Positions 26,097-35,041 are shown, numbered from the stretch's first letter. The stretch: DNA of 64,000 nt from Paraburkholderia rhizosphaerae (GCF_004366595.1 NZ_SORE01000027.1:37614-101613); one strand, 5' to 3'. Notes: a model not told the origin generated them from the sequence alone. A program made the numbers and translations.

Positions 26097-27644
26097 TCAG
26101 GTCACGACGCCGACTTGCCACGGCACGAATTCGTTTTGCCCGTAGCCGTGCAATTCGCTTTTCGAGCGCGTGCCCGACGCGCAGTCGAGCATCATCTGGA
26201 AGATCGCTTCGCCTAGCTGATCGATTGACGCGGTGCCGTCGATCACGCCGCCGCAGTTGATGTCCATATCGTCCTGCTGGCGCTCCCACAGCGCGGTATT
26301 GGTCGCGAGCTTCAGCGAGGGCGACGGCGCGCAGCCATACGCGGAACCGCGGCCAGTCGTGAAGCAGATCAGATTCGCGCCCGACGCGACCTGGCCGGTC
26401 GCCGACATCGGGTCGTAGCCGGGCGAATCCATAAACACGAAGCCTTTCGCGGTGATCGGCTGCGCGTATTCGTAGACGTCGACGAGATTCGTCGTGCCAC
26501 CTTTTGCGACCGCGCCGAGCGATTTCTCGAGGATCGTTGTCAGGCCGCCGACCTTGTTGCCGGCCGACGGATTGTTGTCGAGCGCCGCATGGTTGCGCGC
26601 GCAATAATCCTGCCACCACGCAATGCGCGCGAGCAGCTTCTCGCCGACCTCACGGCTTACCGCACGCCGCGTCAGCAGGTGCTCGGCGCCGTAAACCTCC
26701 GGCGTCTCGGACAGGATCGCGGTACCGCCATGCCGCACCAGCCGGTCGACTGCCGCGCCCAAAGCGGGGTTCGCCGAAATGCCCGAATAGCCGTCGGACC
26801 CGCCGCACTGCAGCCCGACGTTCAGATGCGATGCCGGCACGGGTTCGCGCATCACGCGGTTCGCATCGGCGAGCATCTCGCGCACCATCGCGATGCCGCG
26901 TTCGATCGTCTTGCGCGTGCCGCCGCTGTCCTGAATCGTGAAGCTGCGCAGCTTCGGTTGATCGTCTTTCAGACCGCTGGACTCGAGCACACCGCCGATC
27001 TGGTTGGCTTCGCAGCCCAATCCGACGAACAGCACCGATGCGAAGTTCGGATGCACCGCGTAGCCCGCCAGCGTGCGGCGAAGAATCTTCATGCCTTCGC
27101 CGAGCGTGTCGATCCCGCAGCCCAGGCCGTGCGTGAGCGCGATCACGCCGTCGACGTTCGGATAGTCAGCGAGCGCTTGCGGGTTCACGTCGCGGCGAAA
27201 ATGATCGGCGATTGCGCGCGCAACCGTCGCCGAACAGTTGACGCTGGTCAGCACGCCGATAAAGTTGCGCGTCGCAACGCGGCCGTCGGCGCGGCGGATG
27301 CCCATGAAATGCGCGGGTTCGGCGACGTAATCGGTCGGATGCACGTCGACGCCGAACTCATGTTCGCGCGCAAATTCGGCCATGCTGACGTTGTGCACGT
27401 GCACATGCTGGCCGCGCGCGATCTCGCTGCGTGCGATGCCGATGATCTGGTTATAGCGCTTGACCGGCTCGCCCTTTGCAATCGCGCGTGTCGCGACCTT
27501 GTGGCCGGGAGGAATCAGCCCGGTGACGACGAGGTCCTCCGCGTCGATGCGCGTGCCCGGCACAAGCTGTCGGGTCGCGATGATCACATCGTCGTTCGGA
27601 TGAAGACGGATGATGGGATGAGCAACGGCTGATTCGGTCGACAT
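26097..27644 (-). CDS. UxaA family hydrolyase (altronate or galactarate dehydratase)
   Basis: A 515-residue iron-dependent sugar-acid dehydratase. Residues about 10-90 form the SAF domain (IRLHPNDDVIIATRQLVPGT, then VHNVSMAEF), and the large domain has ADGRVATRNFIGVLTSVNCSATV, THGLGCGIDT, LFVGLGCEANQI and GLQCGGSDGYSGISANPALG, conserved cysteines included. Altronate dehydratase UxaA and galactarate dehydratase GarD share these; the exact substrate cannot be told from sequence alone. The ATG at 27644 has GAGG upstream; further in-frame ATGs sit within a palindrome at 27687-27720. Confidence 0.88.
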   Translation of the reverse strand: MSTESAVAHPIIRLHPNDDVIIATRQLVPGTRIDAEDLVVTGLIPPGHKVATRAIAKGEPVKRYNQIIGIARSEIARGQHVHVHNVSMAEFAREHEFGVDVHPTDYVAEPAHFMGIRRADGRVATRNFIGVLTSVNCSATVARAIADHFRRDVNPQALADYPNVDGVIALTHGLGCGIDTLGEGMKILRRTLAGYAVHPNFASVLFVGLGCEANQIGGVLESSGLKDDQPKLRSFTIQDSGGTRKTIERGIAMVREMLADANRVMREPVPASHLNVGLQCGGSDGYSGISANPALGAAVDRLVRHGGTAILSETPEVYGAEHLLTRRAVSREVGEKLLARIAWWQDYCARNHAALDNNPSAGNKVGGLTTILEKSLGAVAKGGTTNLVDVYEYAQPITAKGFVFMDSPGYDPMSATGQVASGANLICFTTGRGSAYGCAPSPSLKLATNTALWERQQDDMDINCGGVIDGTASIDQLGEAIFQMMLDCASGTRSKSELHGYGQNEFVPWQVGVVT

Positions 27645-27960
27645 CGGGCATGCCTCGAAAGGGGGCGTCTCGTAGGGAGCGGCCATCGTGTTACGCATGG
27701 GCGTTTCCATGCGCAACACGTAGCGCTTCTTCTGCAAACGATTCAAAGAATAGCCGATTGACGACGCGTACGCCGGCCGGCAAATCGATGCGGAGGGAAT
27801 CGGATGCGGCGTACGCGCGGTGGCCGGATGTCGCGATGCCACGCCGTGCAGGATGGATGCGGGTTAGCGGAACGGACAGCGGGCCGCGTCAACCTGCGCG
27901 TCAACTAGTGCTTTGGCCCGCGCTTTGGTCGGCACATTAGCCCGCGCAACAACCCGCGCA
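27645..27960. other. 316-base intergenic region
   Basis: Apart from the 34-bp palindrome at 27687-27720, I see no gene, terminator or clear promoter. The upper part is GC-rich with short repeats of the type CCCGCG. Confidence 0.5.
27687..27720. promoter_or_regulatory. 34-bp near-perfect palindrome upstream of the UxaA-family gene
   Basis: CGTGTT-A-CGCATGG-GCGTTT-CCATGCG-C-AACACG: the outer six and inner seven bases pair perfectly, with one mismatch and a six-base centre. It lies 43-76 bases before the chosen start codon. It may be an operator for a sugar-acid regulator or a leader hairpin. If translation really begins farther upstream it would be coding. Confidence 0.6.
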
Positions 27961-28281
27961 TTAACCAGGATAAGCCTCATCGACCTTCAGACCCGCCAGC
28001 TTGAAGATCACGCGCAGCGTCTGGGGTTTGATGTCACGCCGCGACGCGAGCGTCGTCATCACGAAGTCGAGCACTTTCGCGTACTTGAGCAGGATCAGAA
28101 CGGTTTCGAGATCGACGCTGCCATCGCGCATCTCTTCAGCCAGGCGCAGCATTTCGACCGAGATGTCGCGCGCCATTTCCAGCTCGAGCTGCTGCTTCTC
28201 GGTCCATTCCGGTGTTGTCGTGAGCTTGGCGAGCAGTTCCTGAAACTTTTGTTCCGCGTTTCCGTTGGGTATCGTGTCCAT
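27961..28281 (-). CDS. conserved hypothetical protein, helical
   Basis: A 106-residue protein that I do not recognise. It looks all-helical and highly charged (EWTEKQQLELEMARDISVEML and so on), without signal peptide or membrane segment, and ends with a segment rich in RRDIKPQTLRVIFKLAGL. The ATG at 28281 is preferred over an in-frame upstream codon at 28329. Codon use matches the neighbours. It lies 316 bases upstream of the dehydratase on the same strand; there is no evidence for a shared function. Confidence 0.65.
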   Translation of the reverse strand: MDTIPNGNAEQKFQELLAKLTTTPEWTEKQQLELEMARDISVEMLRLAEEMRDGSVDLETVLILLKYAKVLDFVMTTLASRRDIKPQTLRVIFKLAGLKVDEAYPG

Positions 28282-28691
28282 TGCCGCCTCTTCTGATCCG
28301 AGCGCGCTTCCTGTGAACAGTCGCGGCACGCTTCAGGTTAGGTTACGTTCGGCCCCGTCGTGCTACGCATGATCGCATGCAATCGACAGGTACGACCTCC
28401 CCCATAGCTACCGGTTCACCGCGTCGTTCGAGCGGTCGGCAGCTTTCATTGTTATATCGCGTCGCCGGGCTGGCCTGCCCGAGCGCAATGCGTGACGCAC
28501 GCTGTGCGGCTTATGCAGCGCCCGCGATGGGGTCCAACGCTGCATAAAGCGTTCCTTGCGGTTGTGCGCACACCGTTTCTAGCGCGATGACCAACGAGGT
28601 TGTCCGCGCTTTTCGGTAAACTGACAGCAACTTCTTCCTTTTTCCGTCACCTGTCGCACGTTTTTCATGCAATCGGTGGCACGTCACTTCG
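28282..28691. other. 410-base divergent intergenic region with an inverted repeat
   Basis: The region separates divergent genes at 28281 and 28692. It contains a perfect 10-bp inverted repeat, TTATGCAGCG (28511-28520) and CGCTGCATAA (28538-28547), with 17 bases between. No gene is supported. Confidence 0.55.
28511..28547. promoter_or_regulatory. perfect 10-bp inverted repeat, possible operator
   Basis: TTATGCAGCG and its exact reverse complement are separated by 17 bases. There is no T run after it on either strand, so it does not look like a terminator. It lies about 145 bases before the methyltransferase start. Confidence 0.45.
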
Positions 28692-29522
28692 ATGTCGAGT
28701 AAAACCTACGAAATCCGGCCGAACCAATCCGTCGAACTGCTAAAAGAACTACATATCCTGACGCGCGACGGCAAGATGAATCAGGATAGCCGCCGCAAGC
28801 TGAAGCAGGTCTATCACCTGTACCAGTTCATCGAGCCGCTGCTGAACGACGTAAAAGAAGCGAAAGGCTCGGTCTCGCTCGTCGATCACGGCGCGGGCAA
28901 GTCGTATCTGGGCTTCATTTTGTACGACCTGTTCTTCAAGGATCTGCGCGATAGCTCGCACATCTATGGGATCGAGACGCGCGAAGAACTCGTGACGAAA
29001 TCCGGGGAACTCGCGGCGCGGCTGGGTTTTGCCGGGATGTCGTTTCTGAATCTGTCGGTGGCCGAGTCGACAGTGTCGGACCGTCTGCCACCGGCCATCG
29101 ATATCGTCACCGCACTGCACGCATGCAATACCGCGACTGACGACGCGATCCGCTTCGCGTTGCAGAAGCGCGCGAAATATGTGGTTGTGGTGCCCTGTTG
29201 CCAGGCGGAGGTAGCCGGCGTGCTGAAGCGAAACAAGAGCAAATCGCTAGGCGACGCGTTGACCGAGATCTGGCGCCATCCGCTGCATACGCGTGAGTTC
29301 GGCAGTCAGATCACCAATGTGCTGCGCTGCTTGCAACTCGAGGCGCATGGATACCAGGTGAACGTGACGGAGCTGGTCGGCTGGGAGCACTCGATGAAGA
29401 ACGAGCTGATCATCGCGCATTACAAAGATTTGCCGCGGCGCCGGCCGGCCGAGCGGCTGCACGAGGTGATGCAGAGATTCGGGCTCGATGAGCTGCGCGA
29501 GCGGTTCTTCGTCGACGCTTGA
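28692..29522 (+). CDS. SAM-dependent methyltransferase (Methyltransf_32-like)
   Basis: A 276-residue class I methyltransferase-like protein. The SAM-binding stretch is SLVDHGAGKSYLGFILYDLFF near residue 57 (D-x-G-x-G type), with an acidic strand end IYGIETREELVTKSGELAARLG and a later LHACNTATDDAIRFALQKRAKYVVVVPCCQAEV. The HAC and VPCC features resemble the Methyltransf_32 group that includes eukaryotic METTL25-like proteins. The substrate is unknown. Codon use is normal for this chromosome. Confidence 0.8.
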   Translation: MSSKTYEIRPNQSVELLKELHILTRDGKMNQDSRRKLKQVYHLYQFIEPLLNDVKEAKGSVSLVDHGAGKSYLGFILYDLFFKDLRDSSHIYGIETREELVTKSGELAARLGFAGMSFLNLSVAESTVSDRLPPAIDIVTALHACNTATDDAIRFALQKRAKYVVVVPCCQAEVAGVLKRNKSKSLGDALTEIWRHPLHTREFGSQITNVLRCLQLEAHGYQVNVTELVGWEHSMKNELIIAHYKDLPRRRPAERLHEVMQRFGLDELRERFFVDA

Positions 29523-29569
29523 GCGGAAATGCGAGGGCCCGCGGCGCTCGTGCGGCTGCGCGGTACTCG

Positions 29570-30121
29570 TCAGTCGGTTTCGCGTTCCATCCATCGCCGC
29601 CAGCCTTCCGGTCCGAGCCGCCGCAGCGTCTGCTGATTGCGTTCGTAGATGTCGGCCGCATCGGGGAACGCATCGACCGCGCGTTCGATGCTCGCCTCGC
29701 GCAGCAGATGCAGGATCGGATAAGGCGAGCGGTTCGTATAGTTCTCGATGTCGTCCGGCTCGCTGCCTTCGAACCGATAGTTCGGATGAAAGCTCGCAAT
29801 CTGCAGCGTGCCTTCCAGACGTAGTTGCTTGAGCAATTGGTCCGCGAAGTACAGGCAGTCGTTGTATTCGAGAAAGTCAGCGAGCGCGAACGGGAGAATC
29901 AGCAGCGTGGTGTCGATGACTTCAGGGTTCGCGTCCGTTAGCGTGCGCAGTTCGCTTTCGAGGTCGGCCAGCACGCCTTCGATGTCCGTCGCGTCGCTGA
30001 TTGCGTAGCGAATCTGGTCTTTCACGTGGACCGCTTTCGCGAACGGACACAGGTTCAGCCCGATCACCGCGCGCGTCAGCCAGTGACGGGTCGCGGCGAT
30101 GATCGATTCATCGGGATTCAT
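29570..30121 (-). CDS. DUF1415 family protein
   Basis: A 183-residue cytoplasmic protein. The family beginning is clear: IIAATRHWLTRAVIGLNLCPFAKAV near residue 6, followed by LLILPFALADFLEYND and IASFHPNYRFEG and a C-terminal PYPILHLLREASIERAVD. The single Cys in NLCPFAK is conserved in the family. Function is unknown. The ATG at 30121 (MNPDES) is preferred; another in-frame start lies four codons upstream. Confidence 0.85.
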   Translation of the reverse strand: MNPDESIIAATRHWLTRAVIGLNLCPFAKAVHVKDQIRYAISDATDIEGVLADLESELRTLTDANPEVIDTTLLILPFALADFLEYNDCLYFADQLLKQLRLEGTLQIASFHPNYRFEGSEPDDIENYTNRSPYPILHLLREASIERAVDAFPDAADIYERNQQTLRRLGPEGWRRWMERETD

Positions 30122-30186
30122 CGGATGTGGCACGGGTAACGGCAGGCAGCGGAGAAAACGGCATAGCAGGTAGCGCGGCGAAACCG

Positions 30187-30879
30187 CTATTTTACCGGTG
30201 CATCCGCGCAGGCGGCCGCGATCAGTTGCGCGGCGACGACCGGGGCCGCCGCGATCGGTCCGCAGCCGGGGCCGTACGTCTGGCTCGCCGCGTAGACCCC
30301 TTCGATCAGCAACGCGAGCGCGTCGGCAAGCGCCGCCGGGTCACGCGCACCTGCCTGCACGGCCAGTTCGTTCAGTCTTGCGTTGAGCTTTGCCTTGTTG
30401 CGACTCACGCAGACCCGCGCGGGATGCGATGCGTCGGGAAACTCCGCCGACACATTGACGAACGGACAACCGCGATATTCGACTGCCGACGCGCGCCGCG
30501 CGAGGTCGCTGAAATATTCGTTCAGCTCCTTGACCGGTTCGCCGGGATACTTCTCGAAGTTGCGCTCGAAGCGAACGAAGAACTCGCGGTCCGCGCGCTC
30601 GAGGTACGCGACGACCAGATCGTCCTTCGACGAAAACTGCCGATACAAGCTCATCTTGTTGACGCCCGCCCGTTCGACGACCGCATCGACGCCGACCGCA
30701 CGCACGCCTTCACGATAAAAAAGTTCGGCTGCGGCGCGCAGCAAATGCTCTTGCGCTTCGGCTCCGGCGGTGTGCGGGCGGCGTGCCGAGCCCGCCGGCC
30801 GGCGCGTCGCTGCCGTGGCCGGTGAACCCGCTTCAGGTGGCGTCTTGCCGTGCGGTTTGACCGCGCGTGAATCGTTCAT
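30187..30879 (-). CDS. TetR/AcrR family transcriptional regulator
   Basis: A 230-residue repressor-type protein. After a polar N-terminal 40 residues comes the TetR helix-turn-helix LLRAAAELFYREGVRAVGVDAVVERAGVNKMSLYRQFSSKDDLVVAYL (about residues 47-94), then an all-helical ligand domain with a C-terminal segment typical of TetR_C_6 types. It is divergent from the MFS gene at 31064 with 184 bases between, holding a promoter and two TGAC/GTCA inverted repeats, so it very likely controls that transporter and itself. The inducer is unknown. Confidence 0.9.
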   Translation of the reverse strand: MNDSRAVKPHGKTPPEAGSPATAATRRPAGSARRPHTAGAEAQEHLLRAAAELFYREGVRAVGVDAVVERAGVNKMSLYRQFSSKDDLVVAYLERADREFFVRFERNFEKYPGEPVKELNEYFSDLARRASAVEYRGCPFVNVSAEFPDASHPARVCVSRNKAKLNARLNELAVQAGARDPAALADALALLIEGVYAASQTYGPGCGPIAAAPVVAAQLIAAACADAPVK

Positions 30880-30907
30880 GACAGTCCATGGATGCGAATG
30901 ACTTGCC

Positions 30908-30936
30908 TTGACATGTTACTGACCAGTCACTACCAT
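30908..30936 (+). promoter_or_regulatory. sigma-70 type promoter for the MFS gene
   Basis: TTGACA (30908-30913), a 17-base spacer and TACCAT (30931-30936). The spacer contains TGACCAGTCA, a TGAC-N2-GTCA repeat at 30920-30929, where a repressor would block the polymerase. Confidence 0.6.
30920..30929. promoter_or_regulatory. candidate TetR operator half-site pair 1
   Basis: TGAC-CA-GTCA, an inverted repeat with a two-base centre located between the -35 and -10 boxes of the MFS promoter. Confidence 0.5.
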
Positions 30937-30945
30937 CGCAACACA

Positions 30946-30965
30946 TTGTGACAGGGCAGTCACAA
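30946..30965. promoter_or_regulatory. candidate TetR operator 2
   Basis: TTGTGAC-AGGGCA-GTCACAA: seven-base perfect arms around six bases, positioned at about the MFS transcription start. It shares the TGAC...GTCA core with the first site, supporting one regulator binding both. Confidence 0.6.
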
Positions 30966-31063
30966 ACGCTTTACGCGATTCGTAACAATCTCACCCTAAA
31001 TCTATCCCGGCGGCGCGTGGGTCCGATATCCGCAGCGGCGTCCGTCGAAACGGAGAGCAACGG

Positions 31064-32347
31064 ATGAACTGGGCTTCAAGACTTATCGGGGGACGCTTCC
31101 ACTACGGCTGGCTGGCGGTCGCGGTGACGTTTCTCGTGCTGCTGGCGGCGGCCGGGACGCGTGCGACGCCGAGCGTGATGATGGTTCCGCTCGAGCACGA
31201 ATTCGGCTGGAGCCGAGCGACGATCTCGCTCGCGATCTCCGTGAACATCGCGTTGTACGGTTTGATGGGGCCGTTTGCCGCGGCCGCGATGCAGCGCTTC
31301 GGTGTGCGGCCGACGCTGCTCACTGCGCTGGCGGTGATGGGAGCTGGTGTCGCGCTGTCGTCGACGATGACCGCGCCATGGCAAATGGTGCTTGTCTGGG
31401 GCGTGATGGTTGGCGGTTCGACCGGCGTCGCGGCGCTGACGCTATCGGCCACCGTGGTTAACCGCTGGTTCAGCGCGCGTCGCGGGCTGGTGATGGGCAT
31501 TCTGACCGCGAGTTCGGCGACCGGTCAGCTGGTCTTTCTGCCGATGCTCGCCGCGATTGCCGAACATCACGGCTGGCGGCCGGTCGTATGGGTGGTCGCG
31601 ATCGCGGCGGGCGTCGTGTTGCCGCTCGTCGCGTTCCTGTTGCCCGAGCGCCCTGCCGATCTGACATTGCGCCCCTACGGCGAGCCTGCCGATGCACCGC
31701 TGCGAACCGATCATTCGAAGCAGAACCCGCTTGCGATCGCGTTCGGCACGCTCGCGTCCGCGAGCAAAACGCGCGACTTCTGGCTGCTGTTCTTCAGCTT
31801 TTTCATTTGCGGCGCCAGTACCAATGGCTATGTCGGCACGCATCTGATCGCGATGTGCGGCGACTATGGTTTGTCCGAAGTGCAGGGCGCGTCGCTGCTT
31901 GCCGCGATGGGTATCTTCGATCTGTTTGGCACCACGTTGTCGGGCTGGCTGTCGGACCGCTTCAATTCGCGCGTGCTGCTGTTCTGGTACTACGGGCTGC
32001 GCGGACTCTCGTTGATCTATCTGCCGCACGCATTCGGCATCGATTTCTTCGGCCTGCCGCTGTTCGCCGTTTTCTACGGGCTCGACTGGATCGCGACGGT
32101 GCCGCCCACCGTGCGTCTTGCGACCGATGTGTACGGCAAGGAAGCGGCGCCCGTTGTGTTCGGCTGGGTGGTCGCCGGGCACCAGCTCGGTGCGGCGTTT
32201 GCCGCGCTCGGCGCGGGGATGTTGCGCGCGAGCCTCGGCACGTACACGGTCGCGTCGATGATTTCCGGCGGGTTGTGTCTGATCGCCGCGGTCATTGTGT
32301 TGCGTATCAATCGACGCCCGCGCGAGGCCGCAATTCAGGCGGTCTGA
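31064..32347 (+). CDS. MFS transporter (monocarboxylate/OFA type)
   Basis: A 427-residue inner-membrane carrier with twelve predicted helices in two halves. The N-terminal YGWLAVAVTFLVLLAAAGTRATPSVMM and the early SRATISLAISVNIALYGLMGPFAAA are typical of the oxalate:formate/monocarboxylate branch, and the motif-A-like loop of the second half is GWLSDRFNSRVLLFWYY. Its promoter region carries TetR-like operators, so it is probably induced by its substrate or a toxic compound. The exact cargo is unknown. Confidence 0.88.
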   Translation: MNWASRLIGGRFHYGWLAVAVTFLVLLAAAGTRATPSVMMVPLEHEFGWSRATISLAISVNIALYGLMGPFAAAAMQRFGVRPTLLTALAVMGAGVALSSTMTAPWQMVLVWGVMVGGSTGVAALTLSATVVNRWFSARRGLVMGILTASSATGQLVFLPMLAAIAEHHGWRPVVWVVAIAAGVVLPLVAFLLPERPADLTLRPYGEPADAPLRTDHSKQNPLAIAFGTLASASKTRDFWLLFFSFFICGASTNGYVGTHLIAMCGDYGLSEVQGASLLAAMGIFDLFGTTLSGWLSDRFNSRVLLFWYYGLRGLSLIYLPHAFGIDFFGLPLFAVFYGLDWIATVPPTVRLATDVYGKEAAPVVFGWVVAGHQLGAAFAALGAGMLRASLGTYTVASMISGGLCLIAAVIVLRINRRPREAAIQAV

Positions 32348-32497
32348 CGCACGCGGCATGATGTTGCAGTGATGCGCTCTCGCAGTTGAATCTGTCATTA
32401 AGCGAGTCGAGTAGCGGTATAGCGCCCAAGTCCGGGTTATCCTATCCGGCCGTTGGGCAACGACCGATCGTTCATGTACTTCGACTGCGAGACGCCG

Positions 32498-33091
32498 ATG
32501 ATCAAAAAAATCGCCGCTACTGAAGTCCCGATTCACGAACTGCTGGCGAGCCGCTGGAGCCCGCGCGCGTTCTCGAGTGAGCCTGTGAGCCACGAGCACC
32601 TGCACGCGGTGCTCGAAGCGGCGCGCTGGGCGCCGTCGTCGTATAACGCGCAGCCATGGCGCTTCGTCGTGTTCGATCGAAGCGTCGATGAAGTCGCGTT
32701 CAAGAAGGCATTCTCGACACTCGTGCCATTCAACCAGGGCTGGAATCGGCCTTTGCCGGTGCTGATCGCCGTGACGACGCAGACGTTGACTCACAAGGGC
32801 GACGTCAATCGTTGTGCGTCGTATGATGCGGGCGCTGCGGCGATGGCGCTGGTTCTGCAGGCGCATGCGCTTGGCCTCGGCGCGCATCAGATGAGCGGTT
32901 TCGATGTCAAGGCGTTCCGTCAGGCGTTCGAGATTCCGGGCGACGTCGAAGTCATTGCGATGATCGCGCTCGGTCATTATGGCGAGGCCGAAAAGCTCGA
33001 TCCGGTGCTGCGTGAACGCGAGAAATCGGTGCGTGCGCGCTTGCCGCTTGCGGAGATTGCCTTCGCCGGTGCGTGGAAGAAAGCGTTCTGA
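32498..33091 (+). CDS. nitroreductase family protein
   Basis: A 197-residue FMN enzyme. The signature start is ELLASRWSPRAFSSEPVS, followed by VLEAARWAPSSYNAQPWRFVVF, the FMN-binding stretch, and a C-terminal IAMIALGHYGEAEKLDP. Such enzymes reduce nitro compounds or quinones with NAD(P)H; the target is unknown. ATG at 32498 matches family length, while in-frame codons at 32474 and 32453 would extend the N-terminus. No strong ribosome site is visible for any of them. Confidence 0.87.
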   Translation: MIKKIAATEVPIHELLASRWSPRAFSSEPVSHEHLHAVLEAARWAPSSYNAQPWRFVVFDRSVDEVAFKKAFSTLVPFNQGWNRPLPVLIAVTTQTLTHKGDVNRCASYDAGAAAMALVLQAHALGLGAHQMSGFDVKAFRQAFEIPGDVEVIAMIALGHYGEAEKLDPVLREREKSVRARLPLAEIAFAGAWKKAF

Positions 33092-33184
33092 GCGCGTGAC
33101 TGCGCGGCGTGGCGTGCGTGGGCATGGCATGCGCGTCTGACGAATAGCGCACGGCGAAACGGTTGCGAATACGCTAACGCGATG

Positions 33185-34666
33185 TCAGTCGCTTTCGTTA
33201 TCACCGACCGCCGATAGCGGCGCGGCCACGCTTTCGAGTGAGCGCCGCTCCGCGTCGACACCCCAGATCGCGGCGATCAGTGCCGCAATCAGCATCAGCG
33301 CCGAGCCGACCAGATAGCCTGAAAACACTTCGCTGCGTTGATGCGTGTCGATCAAGCGTCCGAAGAATGCGGGTCCCGCGATGCCTCCAAGTGCGGTGCC
33401 GAATGCATAGAACACCGCGATTGCGAGCGCGCGAATTTCGAGCGGGAACGACTCGCTGACGGTCAGATACGCGGAGCTCGCGGCGGCCGAAGCAAAGAAG
33501 AAGATCACCATCCACGAGATCGTCTGCGTCGTGACGGTCAGCCAGTGCTGCTGGAACAGATAGCCGCTGATGGTCAGCAGCACGCCGGATAACGCATAGG
33601 TCGCCGCGATCATCTTGCGCCGGCCGATCACATCGAAGAGCCGGCCCAGCAGCAGCGGACCCAGAAAATTGCCTAGCGCGAACGGCAGCAGATACCAGCC
33701 GACATGGTCGCCGGGCACCCCGTAGAAGTCGGTGAGCACTAGCGCATAGGTGAAGAAGATCGCGTTGTAGAAGAACGCCTGCGCGGTCATCAGTGATAAC
33801 CCGACGAACGCGCGTCGACGATGCCGGACGAACAGCGTGCTGAACACTTCACGTAACGTCGTACGTTCGCGCGTGCGCAAGCGTAGGCGGTTGAGTGCGT
33901 CGTCATCCGTGAGCTCGTGTCCATGCTCGCGAAAGCGCGCCTCGATCGCGTCGACCACCGAGTGCGCCTCGTGCGCTTCGTTGTGTGTCAGCAGCCAGCG
34001 AGGGCTTTCGGGAATCCATGCGCGCATCGGCAGGATCGCGAGCGCGAGCAACGCGCCGATCAGAAAGCACGCGCGCCAGCCCCAGTCAGGTGGCATCAGC
34101 CCGGGGTCGAGCAGCACGATCGAGCCCGCGGCGCCGAGCCCCGCGCCGACCCAGAACGTGCCGTTGATCGCCAGATCGGTCCAGCCACGCACGCGTGCCG
34201 GCGTGAACTCCTGGATCGTCGAATTAATCGCGGTGTACTCGCCGCCGATACCCGCTCCGGTCAGGAAGCGGAACAGCAGAAACGTCGCGAGGTTCCACGA
34301 CAGCGCGGTCGCCGCGGTTGCGGCGAGATACAGCGCGAGCGTGATGAAGAACAGTTTGCGCCGGCCGAGGCGGTCGGTCAGCCAGCCGAAACCAAGTGCA
34401 CCGAGCACGGCACCCGCGATATACGCACTGCCCGCGAGGCCGACTTCCGTATTGGTGAAGCGCAACGCCGGGCTCGCCTTCAACGCGCTCGCGACGGCGC
34501 CGGCCAGCGTCACCTCCAGTCCGTCGAGCAGCCATGTGATGCCGAGCGCAACGACGATCAGCGAGTGAAAGCGGCCCCACGGCAGACGGTCGAGCCTGGC
34601 CGGCAAATTCGTTTCGATGATCGCGGACGCTTCAGCGCGGGCTGTTGCGGCGGGCGGGTCGGACAT
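33185..34666 (-). CDS. MFS transporter, sugar/acid:H+ symporter type
   Basis: A 493-residue twelve-helix carrier. Diagnostic loops are GWLTDRLGRRK (motif A), RFLTGAGIGGEYTAINS near helix 4-5, PESPRWLLTHN before the central loop and GRLFDVIGRRKM in the second half. These place it in the metabolite:H+ symporter/sugar porter-related group, which moves sugars, aromatic acids or dicarboxylates. The final 20 residues are a polar tail. It is convergent with the nitroreductase gene and its own start lies 375 bases from the Hsp70-like gene. Confidence 0.88.
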   Translation of the reverse strand: MSDPPAATARAEASAIIETNLPARLDRLPWGRFHSLIVVALGITWLLDGLEVTLAGAVASALKASPALRFTNTEVGLAGSAYIAGAVLGALGFGWLTDRLGRRKLFFITLALYLAATAATALSWNLATFLLFRFLTGAGIGGEYTAINSTIQEFTPARVRGWTDLAINGTFWVGAGLGAAGSIVLLDPGLMPPDWGWRACFLIGALLALAILPMRAWIPESPRWLLTHNEAHEAHSVVDAIEARFREHGHELTDDDALNRLRLRTRERTTLREVFSTLFVRHRRRAFVGLSLMTAQAFFYNAIFFTYALVLTDFYGVPGDHVGWYLLPFALGNFLGPLLLGRLFDVIGRRKMIAATYALSGVLLTISGYLFQQHWLTVTTQTISWMVIFFFASAAASSAYLTVSESFPLEIRALAIAVFYAFGTALGGIAGPAFFGRLIDTHQRSEVFSGYLVGSALMLIAALIAAIWGVDAERRSLESVAAPLSAVGDNESD

Positions 34667-35041
34667 GACGGCTGTCTCCTGTTTTTCGCGAACGGGGCAG
34701 CCGATGGCTGCAAGCGCCGGCCACGCGAGGCGGTCGGTGAAATTGGCTGGGCACTATTCATCATTCAAATGAAGTGCCACCGGCGCTGCGCAGACTCGCA
34801 TTTCGTGCAAATTCCGTTCCGCGTTTTCCCGCGACTGACGCGATGCAAGCCCGCGCTTTGCGCAGCCGGCGGCGTATGCGGGTCCGCCGGAACCGCAGCG
34901 TGCGTCGCCTGGCGCCGCCGCTTGAGCCCGAACTTCGGCATAGGTTGCCGCGCGTTGCGCTTTCGTGCTAAAAAGCCCGTCCTTCCCCTTGCTCGCGCCG
35001 GCGTCGGTGGCGGCACGCCGCCTCCAGCCAGCGATGTCCTC
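34667..35041. other. 375-base divergent intergenic region
   Basis: No gene is supported; open frames crossing this stretch are frame extensions of the Hsp70-like gene without any domain. No clear sigma-70 promoter or terminator was seen. Confidence 0.4.

Noticed and set aside
31442..33130. A 562-codon open frame on the minus strand opposite the MFS and nitroreductase genes
   Set aside because: Its product is Arg/His/Gln-rich nonsense from reading the complement of high-GC genes. The plus-strand genes have clear family motifs and fully explain the region.
33917..35041. In-frame extension of the Hsp70-like gene by about 375 codons
   Set aside because: The extension overlaps the MFS gene on the other strand and is low-complexity Arg-rich sequence. 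The phosphate loop begins right after the ATG at 35042.
34667..35041. Possible small gene in the gap before the Hsp70-like gene
   Set aside because: The open stretches have no ribosome site, no motif and biased Arg/Pro content.
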